From assembly GCF_016863175.1 (NCBI RefSeq), contig NZ_BOOJ01000051.1, forward strand, positions 96,951 through 160,950: DNA of 64,000 nucleotides, written 5' to 3'. The position numbers and the translations under genes are program-made. The stretch comes from Paraplanobispora siamensis. Its GTDB lineage: Bacteria; Actinomycetota; Actinomycetes; Streptosporangiales; Streptosporangiaceae. Shown one piece after another: positions 24,659 through 33,804 of this stretch. Every line of letters starts with the position of its first letter. Positions within the stretch are counted from its first letter, which is position 1. Below the pieces are notes generated by a model. The model was not told the origin of the DNA. It did no database searches and saw only the letters and a program-made list of their open reading frames with translations.

Positions 24659-24672
24659 TGGGAGCGCTCCCA
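24659..24672. promoter_or_regulatory. CebR-type operator (TGGGAGCGCTCCCA)
   Basis: A perfect 14-bp palindrome identical to the CebR box known upstream of cellobiose-uptake genes and the thaxtomin cluster in Streptomyces; the flanking bases extend it to 16 bp (GTG...CAC). It sits about 11 bp downstream of the predicted NRPS transcription start, the ideal place for a repressor block, and upstream of the divergent operon as well. No cebR gene is in the window. Confidence 0.75.
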
Positions 24673-24790
24673 CGGCAGCGTCGCCGGAGACTGGGACATC
24701 ATTCCCAGCAATTCATCCCGGGCTCGGAGAAAGCATTTTCACGCGCTCGCTCGACTGTGCCGTAAATCAAGTCGAGGGAGATAAAACGCC

Positions 24791-27700
24791 ATGACGATCA
24801 CGCCCGCGACCAATCACGACAATCGGATAGCGTCGCTTTCCCCTCGCCGCCGTGAGGCGCTGCGCCGGCTTCTCGCCGACCGGCGGCCCGTCCCCGAACC
24901 GATCACCAGGACTCCCCGCGGCGCCGGGCCGGTGGCGTGCTCCGCCGAGCAGCGGCAGATGTGGCTCGGCGCCAAGTTCGGCGAAGGCGCGCCCGCGCCC
25001 AACGCCACCATCGGGCTGCGGCTGGCCGGTGACCTCGACGTGGGCGCGCTGACCGCCGCCCTGGACGCCCTGGCCGGACGCCACGAGATCCTGCGCACCG
25101 TCTACGCGGGCGACGACGAGCCCCGCCAGATCGTCCTGCCCCCGGGACCGGCCCCGCTCACCGTGGCCGACCTGACGGACCAGCCCGCCGCCGAGCGGGA
25201 GCAGCGCGCCCGGGAGCTCACCGCGGCCGCCGCGGTGGAGCGGTTCGACCTCGCCGGCGGCCCGGTCTGGCGTGCGACGCTCGTCCGCCTCGCCGACGAC
25301 CTGCACGTCCTGCTGATCGCCTTCCACCACATCGCGTGCGACGGCTGGTCCGTCGGCGTCCTCCTCGAGGAGCTGACCACCGCCTACACCGCCGCCCGCC
25401 AGGGCCGGCCCGTCGAGTTCGCCCCGCTGCCGATCCAGTACGCCGACTACGCCGCCTGGTCCGGCCGGGAGCTCACCCCGGAGGTGCGGGCCTCGCGGCT
25501 GGCCTACTGGCGCGAGCGGCTCGACGGCGCGGCCGGGGCCGAACTGCCCGTGGCCAGGGAGCCCGGCCCCCTGTCCACGACCGAGGAGCCGGGCCCCGTC
25601 CGGCCGGGCAAGCGCAGCGGTTCGCATCTGTTCACCCTGCCCGGTGCGGTGGTCGACGCCCTCAAGGAGGCCGGCGGGCCGGGCACCACGCCGTTCGTGG
25701 CCCTGCTCACGGTCTTCTCGATGCTGCTGTCCCGCTACACCGGCCAGTCCGACCTGACCGTCGCCTCCGTCAACGGAGGACGCCGCCGCGTCGAACTGGA
25801 ACCCGTCGTCGGCTGTTTCGTCACCCCTGTCCCGCTCCGCACGGACCTGTCCGGCGACCCGGCCTTCCGCGAGGCCGCCCAGAGGGTACGGCGCGGCCTC
25901 GGCGAGGCCCTGGCCCACCAGCTGCCCTTCGCCGAGCTCATGGAGGCGCTCAGCGACCGCGACGCGCGCCGCTTCTCGCTGTCGTCCGTGGGCTTCTCGC
26001 TGCGGGCCTTCCGCGACCAGCGCGGCAGGTGGCCGGGGCTGGAGGCGTCGGTCTGGGAGCACGAGGTCGACGACTTCACCTACGACCTGGCGTTGATGGT
26101 CCACCTCGGCGAGACCGAGGAGCCCAAACTCTATCTGACCTACCAGAAGGACCGCTTCGACGAGGAGACGGCGGCCCTGCTGGCCGGGCACTACCGGACC
26201 CTCGCCGAGCAGATCGCGGCCGCCCCGGACACGCCGCCGGCCGACCTGGAGCTGCTCACCCCCCGGGAGCGGGAGCTGGCCCTGGGCGCGTGGAACGACT
26301 CCGCCCGCCCCTACCCCTCGCAGGCCCTGCCGGAGCTGCTGGAGCGGCACGCCGGCAGTGACGCGACAGCGGTCGTCTCCGAGGGGCGCCGGACGACCTT
26401 CGCCGAGCTGCATGCCCGCGCCAACCAGGTCGCCCACCTGCTGCGGGACCGCGGCATCGGCCCCGAGGACACCGTGGGCGTGCTGCTCGATCGCGGCCCC
26501 GAGCTCATCGCGTGCCTGCTGGGCGTGTGGAAGGCCGGGGCGGCCTACCTGCCGATGGATCCGAAGTTCCCGGCCCGGCGGATCGCCGACATGTTGTCGA
26601 TCGCCACGGCGCCGATGGTGCTGACCTCGGCCGAGCACGCCCACCTGTTCGAGACCGCCCCCGGCGGCCCCGAGATCGTCGACGTCCGCGGCGGCGAGAT
26701 CGACGCACGCCCCGGCACCCCGGTGGCGGTGCCGTACGACCTGGAGCGGCTGGCATACGTGATCTTCACCTCGGGTTCGACCGGCCGCCCCAAGGGCGTG
26801 CAGGTCACCCACCGAGGGCTGGTCAACCACGTGTGGTGGGCGGTGGAGGAGCTGGCCGGCGCGGGAGAGGGCGGCGCCCCCCTGTTCGGCTCGGTCGCCT
26901 TCGACCTGGTGGTGCCCAACCTGTGGGCCCCGCTCGTGGTGGGCCGGCCGGTCACCGTACTGCCGCAGGACTTCGACATGGGCAGTCTCGGAACGCTGCT
27001 GGCGGAGGGCGGGCCGTACGCCTTCATCAAGCTCACCCCCGGCCATCTGGAGATCCTGGGGCACCAGATCGACGCCCGGCAGGCCGAGACGCTCGCCGGG
27101 AAGATCGTGGTCGCCGGCGAGGCGCTGCCCGGGCCGATGGCCAACCGGTGGCTGGAGATCCTCGGCCCCGGCAGGCTGATCAACGAGTACGGCCCGACCG
27201 AGGCCTCCGTCGGCACATGCGTCTACCCGGTCCGGGACCGCCAGCTCGTGGAGGTCGTGCCCATCGGCCGGCCGCTGCCCAACATGCGGATGTACGTCCT
27301 GGACGCCAACCGCCGGTTGCAGCCGGCGGGCGTGCCCGGCGAGCTGTACGTCGGCGGCGTCGGCGTCACCCGCGGCTACATCAACCGGCCGGACCTGACC
27401 GGGGAGCGCTTCCTCGATGATCCGTTCTGCGAGGGCGGCCGGATGTACCGCACCGGTGACCGGGTCGCCTGGCTGCGCGACGGGAACGTGGCCTTCCTGG
27501 GCCGTTTCGACGACCAGGTCAAGATCCGCGGCTACCGGATCGAGCTGGACGAGGTCAGGGCGGCCGTCGCCGACCACCCCGGGGTGCGGGACGCGGTCGT
27601 GACGGTGCACGCCTTCACCGCCGAGGACAGGCGGCTGGTCGCCTACTACGTCCCGGCGGGCCCGGTCGACGACCTGTCCGCGCACTGCGAGGCGCGGCTG

Positions 27701-30397
27701 CCCGAGTACATGGTCCCCTCGGTCTTCGTCCCGCTGGAGGGCATCCCGCTCAACCAGAACGGCAAGGTGGACCGCGAGGCGCTGCCCGAGCCGGCGGTGG
27801 TCGTCGGCGACGACCTGGCCGAACCGGTCACCGGGACCGAGATCCTGGTGGCGGGGGTCTGGAAGGAGGTCCTCGGCGTCGAGAACCTCTCGATCGACCA
27901 CGACTTCAACGCGCTGGGCGGCCACTCGCTGCTGCTCATCCGCATGGTCGCCAGGCTGCGCAAGGTCATGCCCGCCGACGGCTACCAGGTGACCGTCCTG
28001 GACGCGATCGAGCACCGCACCGTGCGCGAGCTGGCGGCCTTCCTCGACGGCGCGGGCGCCGAGCAGGGGGCCGGGGCCGGCGGCGGCCCGCGGGCCCTGC
28101 TCCTGGAGCTCACCAAACCCGTCAGGACGCCCCGGCTCTCCCTGGTCTGCATCCCCTACGGCGGGGCCAGCGCGATGGTCTACCAGCCGCTGGCGGACGC
28201 GCTACCGGCCGGCCACTCGCTCTTCGCCGCCTCCCTGCCGGGCCACGAACTCGGCGTCGAGGAGGACGTGCTGCCCTTCCACGAGGCGGCCCGGCGCCTG
28301 GCCGAGGAGATCATGGCCAGGGTCGGGGGGCCGGTGGCGCTGTACGGCCACTGCGTGGGCAGCGCGCTGACGGCCGAGACCGCCCGGCGGCTGGAGGCGG
28401 CCGGGCGCCGCGTCGAGGCCGTCTACATGGGCGGCAGCTTCCCCTTCGCCACCCCCCGCAAGGGCGTCAACGGCCTGATCGGCCGGGTGCTGCGCAGCGA
28501 GCGGCTGGACAACAACACCTCGCACGCCAACTGGCTGCGCGCGATGGGCGCCGACCTGCAGGACCTCGAACCCGAGCAGGTCGACCACATCATCACCACC
28601 ATGCGCGTGGACGCCCGCGCCGGTGAGGAGTACTTCAGCGACCTGGTCGAGGACGACGCCCCGTCGCTGCGCGCGCCCGTGGTGTCCGTCGTCGGGGACC
28701 GCGACGCGCTGACCGAGTACTACCAGGAGCGCTACCGCGACTGGCACGCGGTCTCCGCGACCACCGGATTGGTCGTCATGGCCGAGGCGGGCCACTACTT
28801 CCTGCGCTACCGCGCCCGGGAGCTGGCGCAGATCCTCACCACCACGCACACCGCCTTCGACCGGCCCGAGGAGTGGCATCCGGCCGACACCGCGGGCACG
28901 GCCGACACCGCCGGCGCAGACACAGGCACCGTCGGCGCAGACGCAGGCACCGCCGACGGCACGGACGGCACGGTCACCTGGTGGCGCCAGGCGCTGTCCA
29001 CCGACCGGCTCGCGCCGGCCGACGGGCCGCAGCCGAGCCTGGGCCGGTTCTTCACCGTGGCCACCGGCCAGATCGTCTCGATGGTCGGCGCGGTGATGAC
29101 GGAGTTCGCCGTCCCCATCTGGGTCTACCGGGAGACCGGCTCCCTGATGCAGTTCGGCCTGTTCGCCATCATCGCCCTGGTGCCCGGCCTGATCTTCGCC
29201 CCGCTGATCGGCGCCCTCGTCGACCGCCACGACCGGCGCCGGGCCCTGCTCGCCGGCGACGGCGTCTCCCTCGCCGTGCAGGCCGCGATGCTGGCGCTGG
29301 TGCTCACCGGCGGACTGACCGTCCCCGTGCTCTGCGGCCTGCTGGTCGTCCTGTCGGTCTCGGTCACCCTGCAACGGGTGGCCTGGCAGTCGGCGGGACC
29401 GCAGCTGGCGCCCAAGCACTATCTGCACCACGTCGGCGGCGTCGTCCAGCTGGGCAACTCCGTCGCCCAGCTGATGGTCCCGCTCTTCTCGGTCGCCCTG
29501 CTCTCCCTCATCGGCCTGACCGGGATCCTGACCGCCAACGTGATCTGCTACGTGATCGCCCTCGGCGTGACCCTGCTGGTGCGCTTCCCCGCCACGATGG
29601 CCTGGCGGCGCAGGGAGACGGTGGGCGCCGAGATCCGCAACGGGTTCCGCTATCTGCTGCGCCGCCGCGGCCTGCGGGCGATGGCGCTGACCATGTTCGT
29701 GGTGAACTTCTTCCTGCTCACCGCCTTCGCCATGTTCGCGCCGCTGGCCCTGTCGGTGGGCGGGCTGGCCGACACCGGGCGGGTGGCGCTGGTGGCCGGC
29801 GTCGGCGCGGTCGCCGGCGGCCTGGTGATCGCGGTGTGGGGCGGGCCGCGCCGGCGGCGGATGTTCGGGATGCTCTCGGCCGCGGGCGTGCTCGGCCTGT
29901 TCTGCGCCCTGGCCGGGCTGCGCCCCTCGCTCGTGCTGATCATGGCCGGAGCCTTCGGCATGTCGTTCATGATGTCGATCAGCGACGGCATCTGGCTGAC
30001 GATCATCCACTCGAAGGTCCCGCAGCGCTACCACGCCCGGGTGATCTCGATCAACCGGATGCTCGCCATGTCCACCCAGCCGCTCGGCATCGTGGTGAAC
30101 TCCTGGCTGGTGGCGTCGGTCTTCGAGCCGCTGATGCGGGAGGGCGGCCCGCTCGCCGGGACGCTCGGCCCGATCATCGGGACCGGCGAGGAGCGCGGCA
30201 TCGGCCTGCTCTACCTGGTGTGCGGCCTGGCCATCGCGCTCACGATCACGATCGCGCTGCGCCACCCGGCCCTGGCGAGGTTCGACCGGGAGACCCCGGA
30301 CGCCGAGGCCGACGACCTCATCGGCCTGGAGGTCCTCCGCGAACGCCGGCGGCCGGTCACCGGCGCCGGGCGCCGGCAGTCGCCGGAACGGGTGTGA
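24791..30397 (+). CDS. Hybrid terminal NRPS: C-A-PCP-TE fused to MFS transporter
   Basis: 1868 aa; ATG after CGAGGGAG. Condensation domain about 45-480 with intact HHIACDG (179-185). Adenylation domain about 515-990 (FTSGSTGRPKG, NEYGPTEASVG, NQNGKVDR); my hand-read specificity code is DLPKVAEVGK, nearest to Asn (DLTKLGEVGK) and Asp. Carrier domain with LGGHSL, Ser1046. Thioesterase about 1105-1350 of alpha/beta-hydrolase type with GHCVG, so the nucleophile is Cys1188 rather than Ser; Asp in GDRDAL and His in EAGHYFL complete the triad. After a repetitive Thr/Ala/Asp/Gly linker, residues about 1417-1840 are a complete twelve-helix MFS exporter (DRHDRRRALL loop). The protein would add one amino acid to the polyketide, release it and export it. 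Confidence 0.93.
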   Translation: MTITPATNHDNRIASLSPRRREALRRLLADRRPVPEPITRTPRGAGPVACSAEQRQMWLGAKFGEGAPAPNATIGLRLAGDLDVGALTAALDALAGRHEILRTVYAGDDEPRQIVLPPGPAPLTVADLTDQPAAEREQRARELTAAAAVERFDLAGGPVWRATLVRLADDLHVLLIAFHHIACDGWSVGVLLEELTTAYTAARQGRPVEFAPLPIQYADYAAWSGRELTPEVRASRLAYWRERLDGAAGAELPVAREPGPLSTTEEPGPVRPGKRSGSHLFTLPGAVVDALKEAGGPGTTPFVALLTVFSMLLSRYTGQSDLTVASVNGGRRRVELEPVVGCFVTPVPLRTDLSGDPAFREAAQRVRRGLGEALAHQLPFAELMEALSDRDARRFSLSSVGFSLRAFRDQRGRWPGLEASVWEHEVDDFTYDLALMVHLGETEEPKLYLTYQKDRFDEETAALLAGHYRTLAEQIAAAPDTPPADLELLTPRERELALGAWNDSARPYPSQALPELLERHAGSDATAVVSEGRRTTFAELHARANQVAHLLRDRGIGPEDTVGVLLDRGPELIACLLGVWKAGAAYLPMDPKFPARRIADMLSIATAPMVLTSAEHAHLFETAPGGPEIVDVRGGEIDARPGTPVAVPYDLERLAYVIFTSGSTGRPKGVQVTHRGLVNHVWWAVEELAGAGEGGAPLFGSVAFDLVVPNLWAPLVVGRPVTVLPQDFDMGSLGTLLAEGGPYAFIKLTPGHLEILGHQIDARQAETLAGKIVVAGEALPGPMANRWLEILGPGRLINEYGPTEASVGTCVYPVRDRQLVEVVPIGRPLPNMRMYVLDANRRLQPAGVPGELYVGGVGVTRGYINRPDLTGERFLDDPFCEGGRMYRTGDRVAWLRDGNVAFLGRFDDQVKIRGYRIELDEVRAAVADHPGVRDAVVTVHAFTAEDRRLVAYYVPAGPVDDLSAHCEARLPEYMVPSVFVPLEGIPLNQNGKVDREALPEPAVVVGDDLAEPVTGTEILVAGVWKEVLGVENLSIDHDFNALGGHSLLLIRMVARLRKVMPADGYQVTVLDAIEHRTVRELAAFLDGAGAEQGAGAGGGPRALLLELTKPVRTPRLSLVCIPYGGASAMVYQPLADALPAGHSLFAASLPGHELGVEEDVLPFHEAARRLAEEIMARVGGPVALYGHCVGSALTAETARRLEAAGRRVEAVYMGGSFPFATPRKGVNGLIGRVLRSERLDNNTSHANWLRAMGADLQDLEPEQVDHIITTMRVDARAGEEYFSDLVEDDAPSLRAPVVSVVGDRDALTEYYQERYRDWHAVSATTGLVVMAEAGHYFLRYRARELAQILTTTHTAFDRPEEWHPADTAGTADTAGADTGTVGADAGTADGTDGTVTWWRQALSTDRLAPADGPQPSLGRFFTVATGQIVSMVGAVMTEFAVPIWVYRETGSLMQFGLFAIIALVPGLIFAPLIGALVDRHDRRRALLAGDGVSLAVQAAMLALVLTGGLTVPVLCGLLVVLSVSVTLQRVAWQSAGPQLAPKHYLHHVGGVVQLGNSVAQLMVPLFSVALLSLIGLTGILTANVICYVIALGVTLLVRFPATMAWRRRETVGAEIRNGFRYLLRRRGLRAMALTMFVVNFFLLTAFAMFAPLALSVGGLADTGRVALVAGVGAVAGGLVIAVWGGPRRRRMFGMLSAAGVLGLFCALAGLRPSLVLIMAGAFGMSFMMSISDGIWLTIIHSKVPQRYHARVISINRMLAMSTQPLGIVVNSWLVASVFEPLMREGGPLAGTLGPIIGTGEERGIGLLYLVCGLAIALTITIALRHPALARFDRETPDAEADDLIGLEVLRERRRPVTGAGRRQSPERV

Positions 30398-30426
30398 CGA
30401 TGCGCGGTGTCCCGGCCCGCGGAGTC

Positions 30427-31686
30427 CTACCGCCGTCCGGAACGGCCGGGCCGGGCCACCGCGGGCTGGGCCACCGCGGGCGGGCGCCGCTCCGGGCGCA
30501 GGCCGAACAGGAAGCGGGTCGGGGCGGTACGGCGGACCAGGAGGTCGTACGCCGCGAAGATCAGCACCAGGGAGACCGTGCCGATCACCGAGAACTTCAC
30601 GGCGATCGAGGCCTCCCAGGCGATCACGACGAACGCGACCGCGACGACGACCGGCTGGTGCAGGACGTACAGCGGCAGCACGGCCTCGGACAGGTAGGCG
30701 TACCAGCGGCGGGGCCCGCGCCCCCGCGGGGTGGCCGCCGACCGGCCGCGGCGGTCCAGGAAGCCGAGTATCGCGATCAGCCAGCACCATCCGGTCACCC
30801 CGAACAGGGCGCGGCCGGCGACGGCCTGCGGGGTCAGGTCGGTGAAGGGGTCGCCGCCCGCGGTCATCAGCAGCGGCCCGCCGACCAGGAAGAGCACCAC
30901 GCCGGAAATCGCGATCAGGCGCAGGTCCCGGCGCAGCGCGGCCCTGAACCGCTCGTCACCGGCGAAGGCGAACCCGGACAGGAAGAACAACAGGTACGCC
31001 GCCCGGTGCCAGCCCGCGAACTGCTCCTCCAGCCCGGCCAGCGCGCACACCGCCGCCAGCGGCACGGCCGGCAGCAGGATGGCGCCCGGCCGGCGCTCGG
31101 CTAAGGCGGCGGCGCGGTCGCCGAGCCGCGGCCCCCAGGAGCCGCCCCAGCGCACCAGCGGGGTCAGGATGAGGGAGAAGGTCAGCAGCAACAGCAGGAA
31201 CCACAGGTGGCCGAACTCGAAGTGCCGCCCCTCGAAGATGAACGGGAAGTCGCGCCATTTGAACCCGTCCAGGTCGAAGAAGCGCGGCAGGAACTCCAGG
31301 TAGGACTCGTGGAAGGCGGGGTCGGAGCGCTGCCGCAACCACTCCGGCACGGGCACCAGCACGACGGTCCCGAACGCCAGCGGCACCCCGAGGCGGCGCA
31401 GGCGCTCGGCGGCGTACTCCCCGGCGCCCCGCCTGCGCAGCGAGTGCCGGGCTCCCAGGCCCGCCAGGAAGAACAGCAGCGGCATCGCCCACAACACGCC
31501 GAGGGCCGAGACGACCAGCGTGACCGGGGTGGTCTCGGCGTTCTTCACGTAGAAGTCGTCCCGGGCGTCGAAGACCAGCGCCGTGTGGAAGAACACCAGC
31601 CCGACGACCACCAGGACCCGAATGGAGTCCAGCTCTGTGCGCCGCTCGGACGTCACCACGGGTGAGGGCGGCATGGTTCGTGGCAT
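30427..31686 (-). CDS. Acyltransferase-3 family membrane protein
   Basis: 419 aa, about ten hydrophobic helices. ELDSIRVLVVVGLVFFHTALVF carries the early-helix His of the AT3 family; PLLFFLAGLGARHSLRRR and LYVLHQPVVV fit too. AT3 enzymes O-acylate sugars or other exported molecules. It ends 29 bp from the convergent NRPS and begins 3 bp after a DUF1707 gene, so it may belong to the flanking housekeeping set rather than the cluster. Confidence 0.8.
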   Translation of the reverse strand: MPRTMPPSPVVTSERRTELDSIRVLVVVGLVFFHTALVFDARDDFYVKNAETTPVTLVVSALGVLWAMPLLFFLAGLGARHSLRRRGAGEYAAERLRRLGVPLAFGTVVLVPVPEWLRQRSDPAFHESYLEFLPRFFDLDGFKWRDFPFIFEGRHFEFGHLWFLLLLLTFSLILTPLVRWGGSWGPRLGDRAAALAERRPGAILLPAVPLAAVCALAGLEEQFAGWHRAAYLLFFLSGFAFAGDERFRAALRRDLRLIAISGVVLFLVGGPLLMTAGGDPFTDLTPQAVAGRALFGVTGWCWLIAILGFLDRRGRSAATPRGRGPRRWYAYLSEAVLPLYVLHQPVVVAVAFVVIAWEASIAVKFSVIGTVSLVLIFAAYDLLVRRTAPTRFLFGLRPERRPPAVAQPAVARPGRSGRR

Positions 31687-31689
31687 GGA

Positions 31690-32109
31690 TCAGGGTCCTT
31701 CCCCGCTCGCGTCCCGTCTTCTCCGGATGGCGCCCGCCGTGACGACCGCCAGGATGAGCGCGGGCGGGAGCATGCCCTTCGGCCAGAAGTCCGCAGGGCA
31801 CGCCTGGGCCACGCTCACCGCCACCCAGACCGCGACGTTGACCGCGAAGACGACCGCCCAGCCGGTCCACACGAGCTTCAGCCAGCGCGGGAGTCCGGCC
31901 GGGGACGGGCTCTGCGGGCTCCGCCGGCGATTCTCGGGCAGGTCGGCGACCAGGTCGGCCAGCTCGCCCTGGGTCACCGAGCGGTAGGCCAGGCCCACGC
32001 GCTCGTCGAACTCCCCGAGGTTGAGGCAGCCCTCCTCCACGGCCAGTTGCAGGCGCTCGGCGGCGGCGTCGCGGTCTCGGTCGGATGCGCGTACGTCGCG
32101 GTTGTGCAT
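31690..32109 (-). CDS. DUF1707 small membrane protein
   Basis: 139 aa, ATG with GGGAGG upstream. The N-terminal 55 residues (VRASDRDRDAAAERLQLAVEEGCLNLGEFDERVGLAYRSVTQGEL) are the DUF1707 domain, a SHOCT-like helical unit common in actinobacteria. Two transmembrane helices follow. Function unknown. Confidence 0.85.
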   Translation of the reverse strand: MHNRDVRASDRDRDAAAERLQLAVEEGCLNLGEFDERVGLAYRSVTQGELADLVADLPENRRRSPQSPSPAGLPRWLKLVWTGWAVVFAVNVAVWVAVSVAQACPADFWPKGMLPPALILAVVTAGAIRRRRDASGEGP

Positions 32110-32134
32110 GTCGGCCTCCCTGGCGACGGAGGGG

Positions 32135-32800
32135 TCAGGGCTGGGTGTGCTCGGCGAGGAAGGCCGCGATGTCGGCCTTCTCCGCGTCGGTGGTGCTCCG
32201 GGCCGCGCACCGCCGCTCGGCCATGGCCCGCAGGTACGGCCGCGCCGCCGCCACGTCGATGTCCTGCAGGAACGCCGCCAGCGTGGCGGCCTTGCACTCC
32301 TCCAGAGACGGCCCGGCCGGGGCGGTGGCCAGGATCAGCCAGGTGGAGGCGACGTCGGCGCCCGCCGCGCCGCGGGCCGCGTCGGCCCAGTCGACGACCC
32401 TCGGGCCGTCCGCGGTCAGAAGCACGTTGCCCGGGTGGAGGTCCAGGTGGAGCAGGCGGTTGCCGGGGCAGCCGGGGGCGGCCTGGAGCCAGCCGGGGGC
32501 GCGTACCTCGGCGAGGTCGCGCAGCAGGGTCACCAGGAGGCGGATCCGGCGGGGCGCGTCCCCGGGCGCGCGGGCCATCTCCGCCATGAGGCTCGGCCCC
32601 TCCACCCGCTCCATGAGGATGTCGGGACCCTCGACGTCGAAGACCTCGGGGGCGGGGAACCCGTGGCGGCGGGCGTGGCGCATCGCGGCGGCCTCGCGTT
32701 CGAGGTTGCGGCCGTCGCGGGAGCGCCGGACGACCCGGCCGGGCCCGGCCTCGAGGATCTCGCAGTCGCGCCCGGCGGCTATCAACGAACCAGCGTGCAT
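32135..32800 (-). CDS. Aminoglycoside-phosphotransferase-fold kinase
   Basis: 221 aa, short for the APH family. The catalytic loop LLHLDLHPGNVLLT and the metal-binding VVDWADA correspond to Brenner and DFG-like motifs; the N-lobe is abbreviated (VVRRSRDGRNLEREAAAMRHAR). Substrates range from antibiotics to choline and sugars. Its place inside the cluster would allow a self-resistance or tailoring role, but it reads with the DUF1707 and AT3 genes and may be unrelated. No ribosome binding site is evident before the ATG. Confidence 0.7.
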   Translation of the reverse strand: MHAGSLIAAGRDCEILEAGPGRVVRRSRDGRNLEREAAAMRHARRHGFPAPEVFDVEGPDILMERVEGPSLMAEMARAPGDAPRRIRLLVTLLRDLAEVRAPGWLQAAPGCPGNRLLHLDLHPGNVLLTADGPRVVDWADAARGAAGADVASTWLILATAPAGPSLEECKAATLAAFLQDIDVAAARPYLRAMAERRCAARSTTDAEKADIAAFLAEHTQP

Positions 32801-32967
32801 GCCGGTCAGATTAGGAAGTAAAGCCCCGGGCGGAAATGCCGCGCCACTGGCGGGTTTTTACGGCAACTACCTGCCATCGGGCGCCCCGTCAATTCCCGCT
32901 GTCATCCGTCCAAGATGGCTTCAACCGCACTAGCCCGCTTACTCCACAACATCGGGGAGGTGACACG

Positions 32968-33804
32968 TTGCTGGTGGCAACCGATCTCGTCAAGCGGTAC
33001 GGCGATGTCCGGGCCCTTGACGGATTCACTCTGAGCGTGGCGGCCGGTGAGATCGTCGGACTCCTGGGACACAACGGCGCGGGGAAGACGACCTTCGTCG
33101 AGATCGTGTCCCACCTGACCCGCCCCGACAGCGGGCAGGTGACCATCGACGGCAGAACCCCGTCCGCCGCCCGCGGCGAGGTCGGCGTGGCGCCCCAGCA
33201 TCTGGCGCTGTACCCCTCCATCACCGTACGGGAGCACCTGGAGCTGTACGGCAGGCTCGCCGGGCTGCGGCGGGCGGCGCTGCGCGAGGCCATCGAGGAG
33301 CTGTCCGTCGTCCTGCGGCTCACCGAGATCATGGACAGGAGGGCGGGCAAGCTCTCCGGCGGCCAGCAGCGGCGCACGCAGGCCGCCAGCGCCCTCGTCC
33401 ACCGCCCCCGCCTCCTGCTGCTCGACGAGCCCACGGCCGGCGCCGACCTGGAGACCCGCCAGGCCATGCTGGATGTGGTCAAGCAGCGCGCGGGAGAGGG
33501 CGCGGCCGTCGTCTACACCACCCACTACCTGCCCGAGCTGACCGAGCTCCGGGCCACGATCGCGGTCGCGCGCAGCGGCCGGGTGATCGTCAGGGGGGCC
33601 TGCGACGAGCTGCTGCGTGACCTGCCGGGCGAGGTACGCGTGACGCTGGACGACGAGGAGGAGATCGCGGTCTCCACCTCCGACCCGGCGGCGGCCCTGA
33701 TCGACCTGCTGGGCCGGGTGAACCGCCCGGTCACCTCGGTCGACGTGCGCAACCCGTCCCTGGACGACCTCTACCGATCCCTGGCGGTCACCCATGCTTC
33801 TTGA
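32968..33804 (+). CDS. ABC-2 exporter ATP-binding subunit
   Basis: 278 aa from TTG 32968, seven bases after GGGGAGG; GTG 32974 is the alternative. Walker A GHNGAGKTT, Q-loop in APQHL, signature LSGGQQRR, Walker B LLLLDEPTAG and switch His in TTHYLPE are complete. The C-terminal DUF-like extension (EVRVTLDDEEEIAVS) is typical of drug-resistance ABC-2 ATPases. It overlaps the permease gene by 11 bp; the pair probably exports the product or gives self-resistance. Confidence 0.9.
   Translation: MLVATDLVKRYGDVRALDGFTLSVAAGEIVGLLGHNGAGKTTFVEIVSHLTRPDSGQVTIDGRTPSAARGEVGVAPQHLALYPSITVREHLELYGRLAGLRRAALREAIEELSVVLRLTEIMDRRAGKLSGGQQRRTQAASALVHRPRLLLLDEPTAGADLETRQAMLDVVKQRAGEGAAVVYTTHYLPELTELRATIAVARSGRVIVRGACDELLRDLPGEVRVTLDDEEEIAVSTSDPAAALIDLLGRVNRPVTSVDVRNPSLDDLYRSLAVTHAS

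Noticed and set aside
24767..28015. Very long open frame on the minus strand opposite the NRPS
   Set aside because: Low-complexity Gly/Asp/Gln/Arg composition typical of the antisense of high-GC coding DNA. The plus strand encodes unmistakable NRPS domains.
32135..32800. Aminoglycoside resistance gene
   Set aside because: Only the general APH fold is supported. The protein is short and sits with unrelated housekeeping genes, so no drug specificity is claimed.
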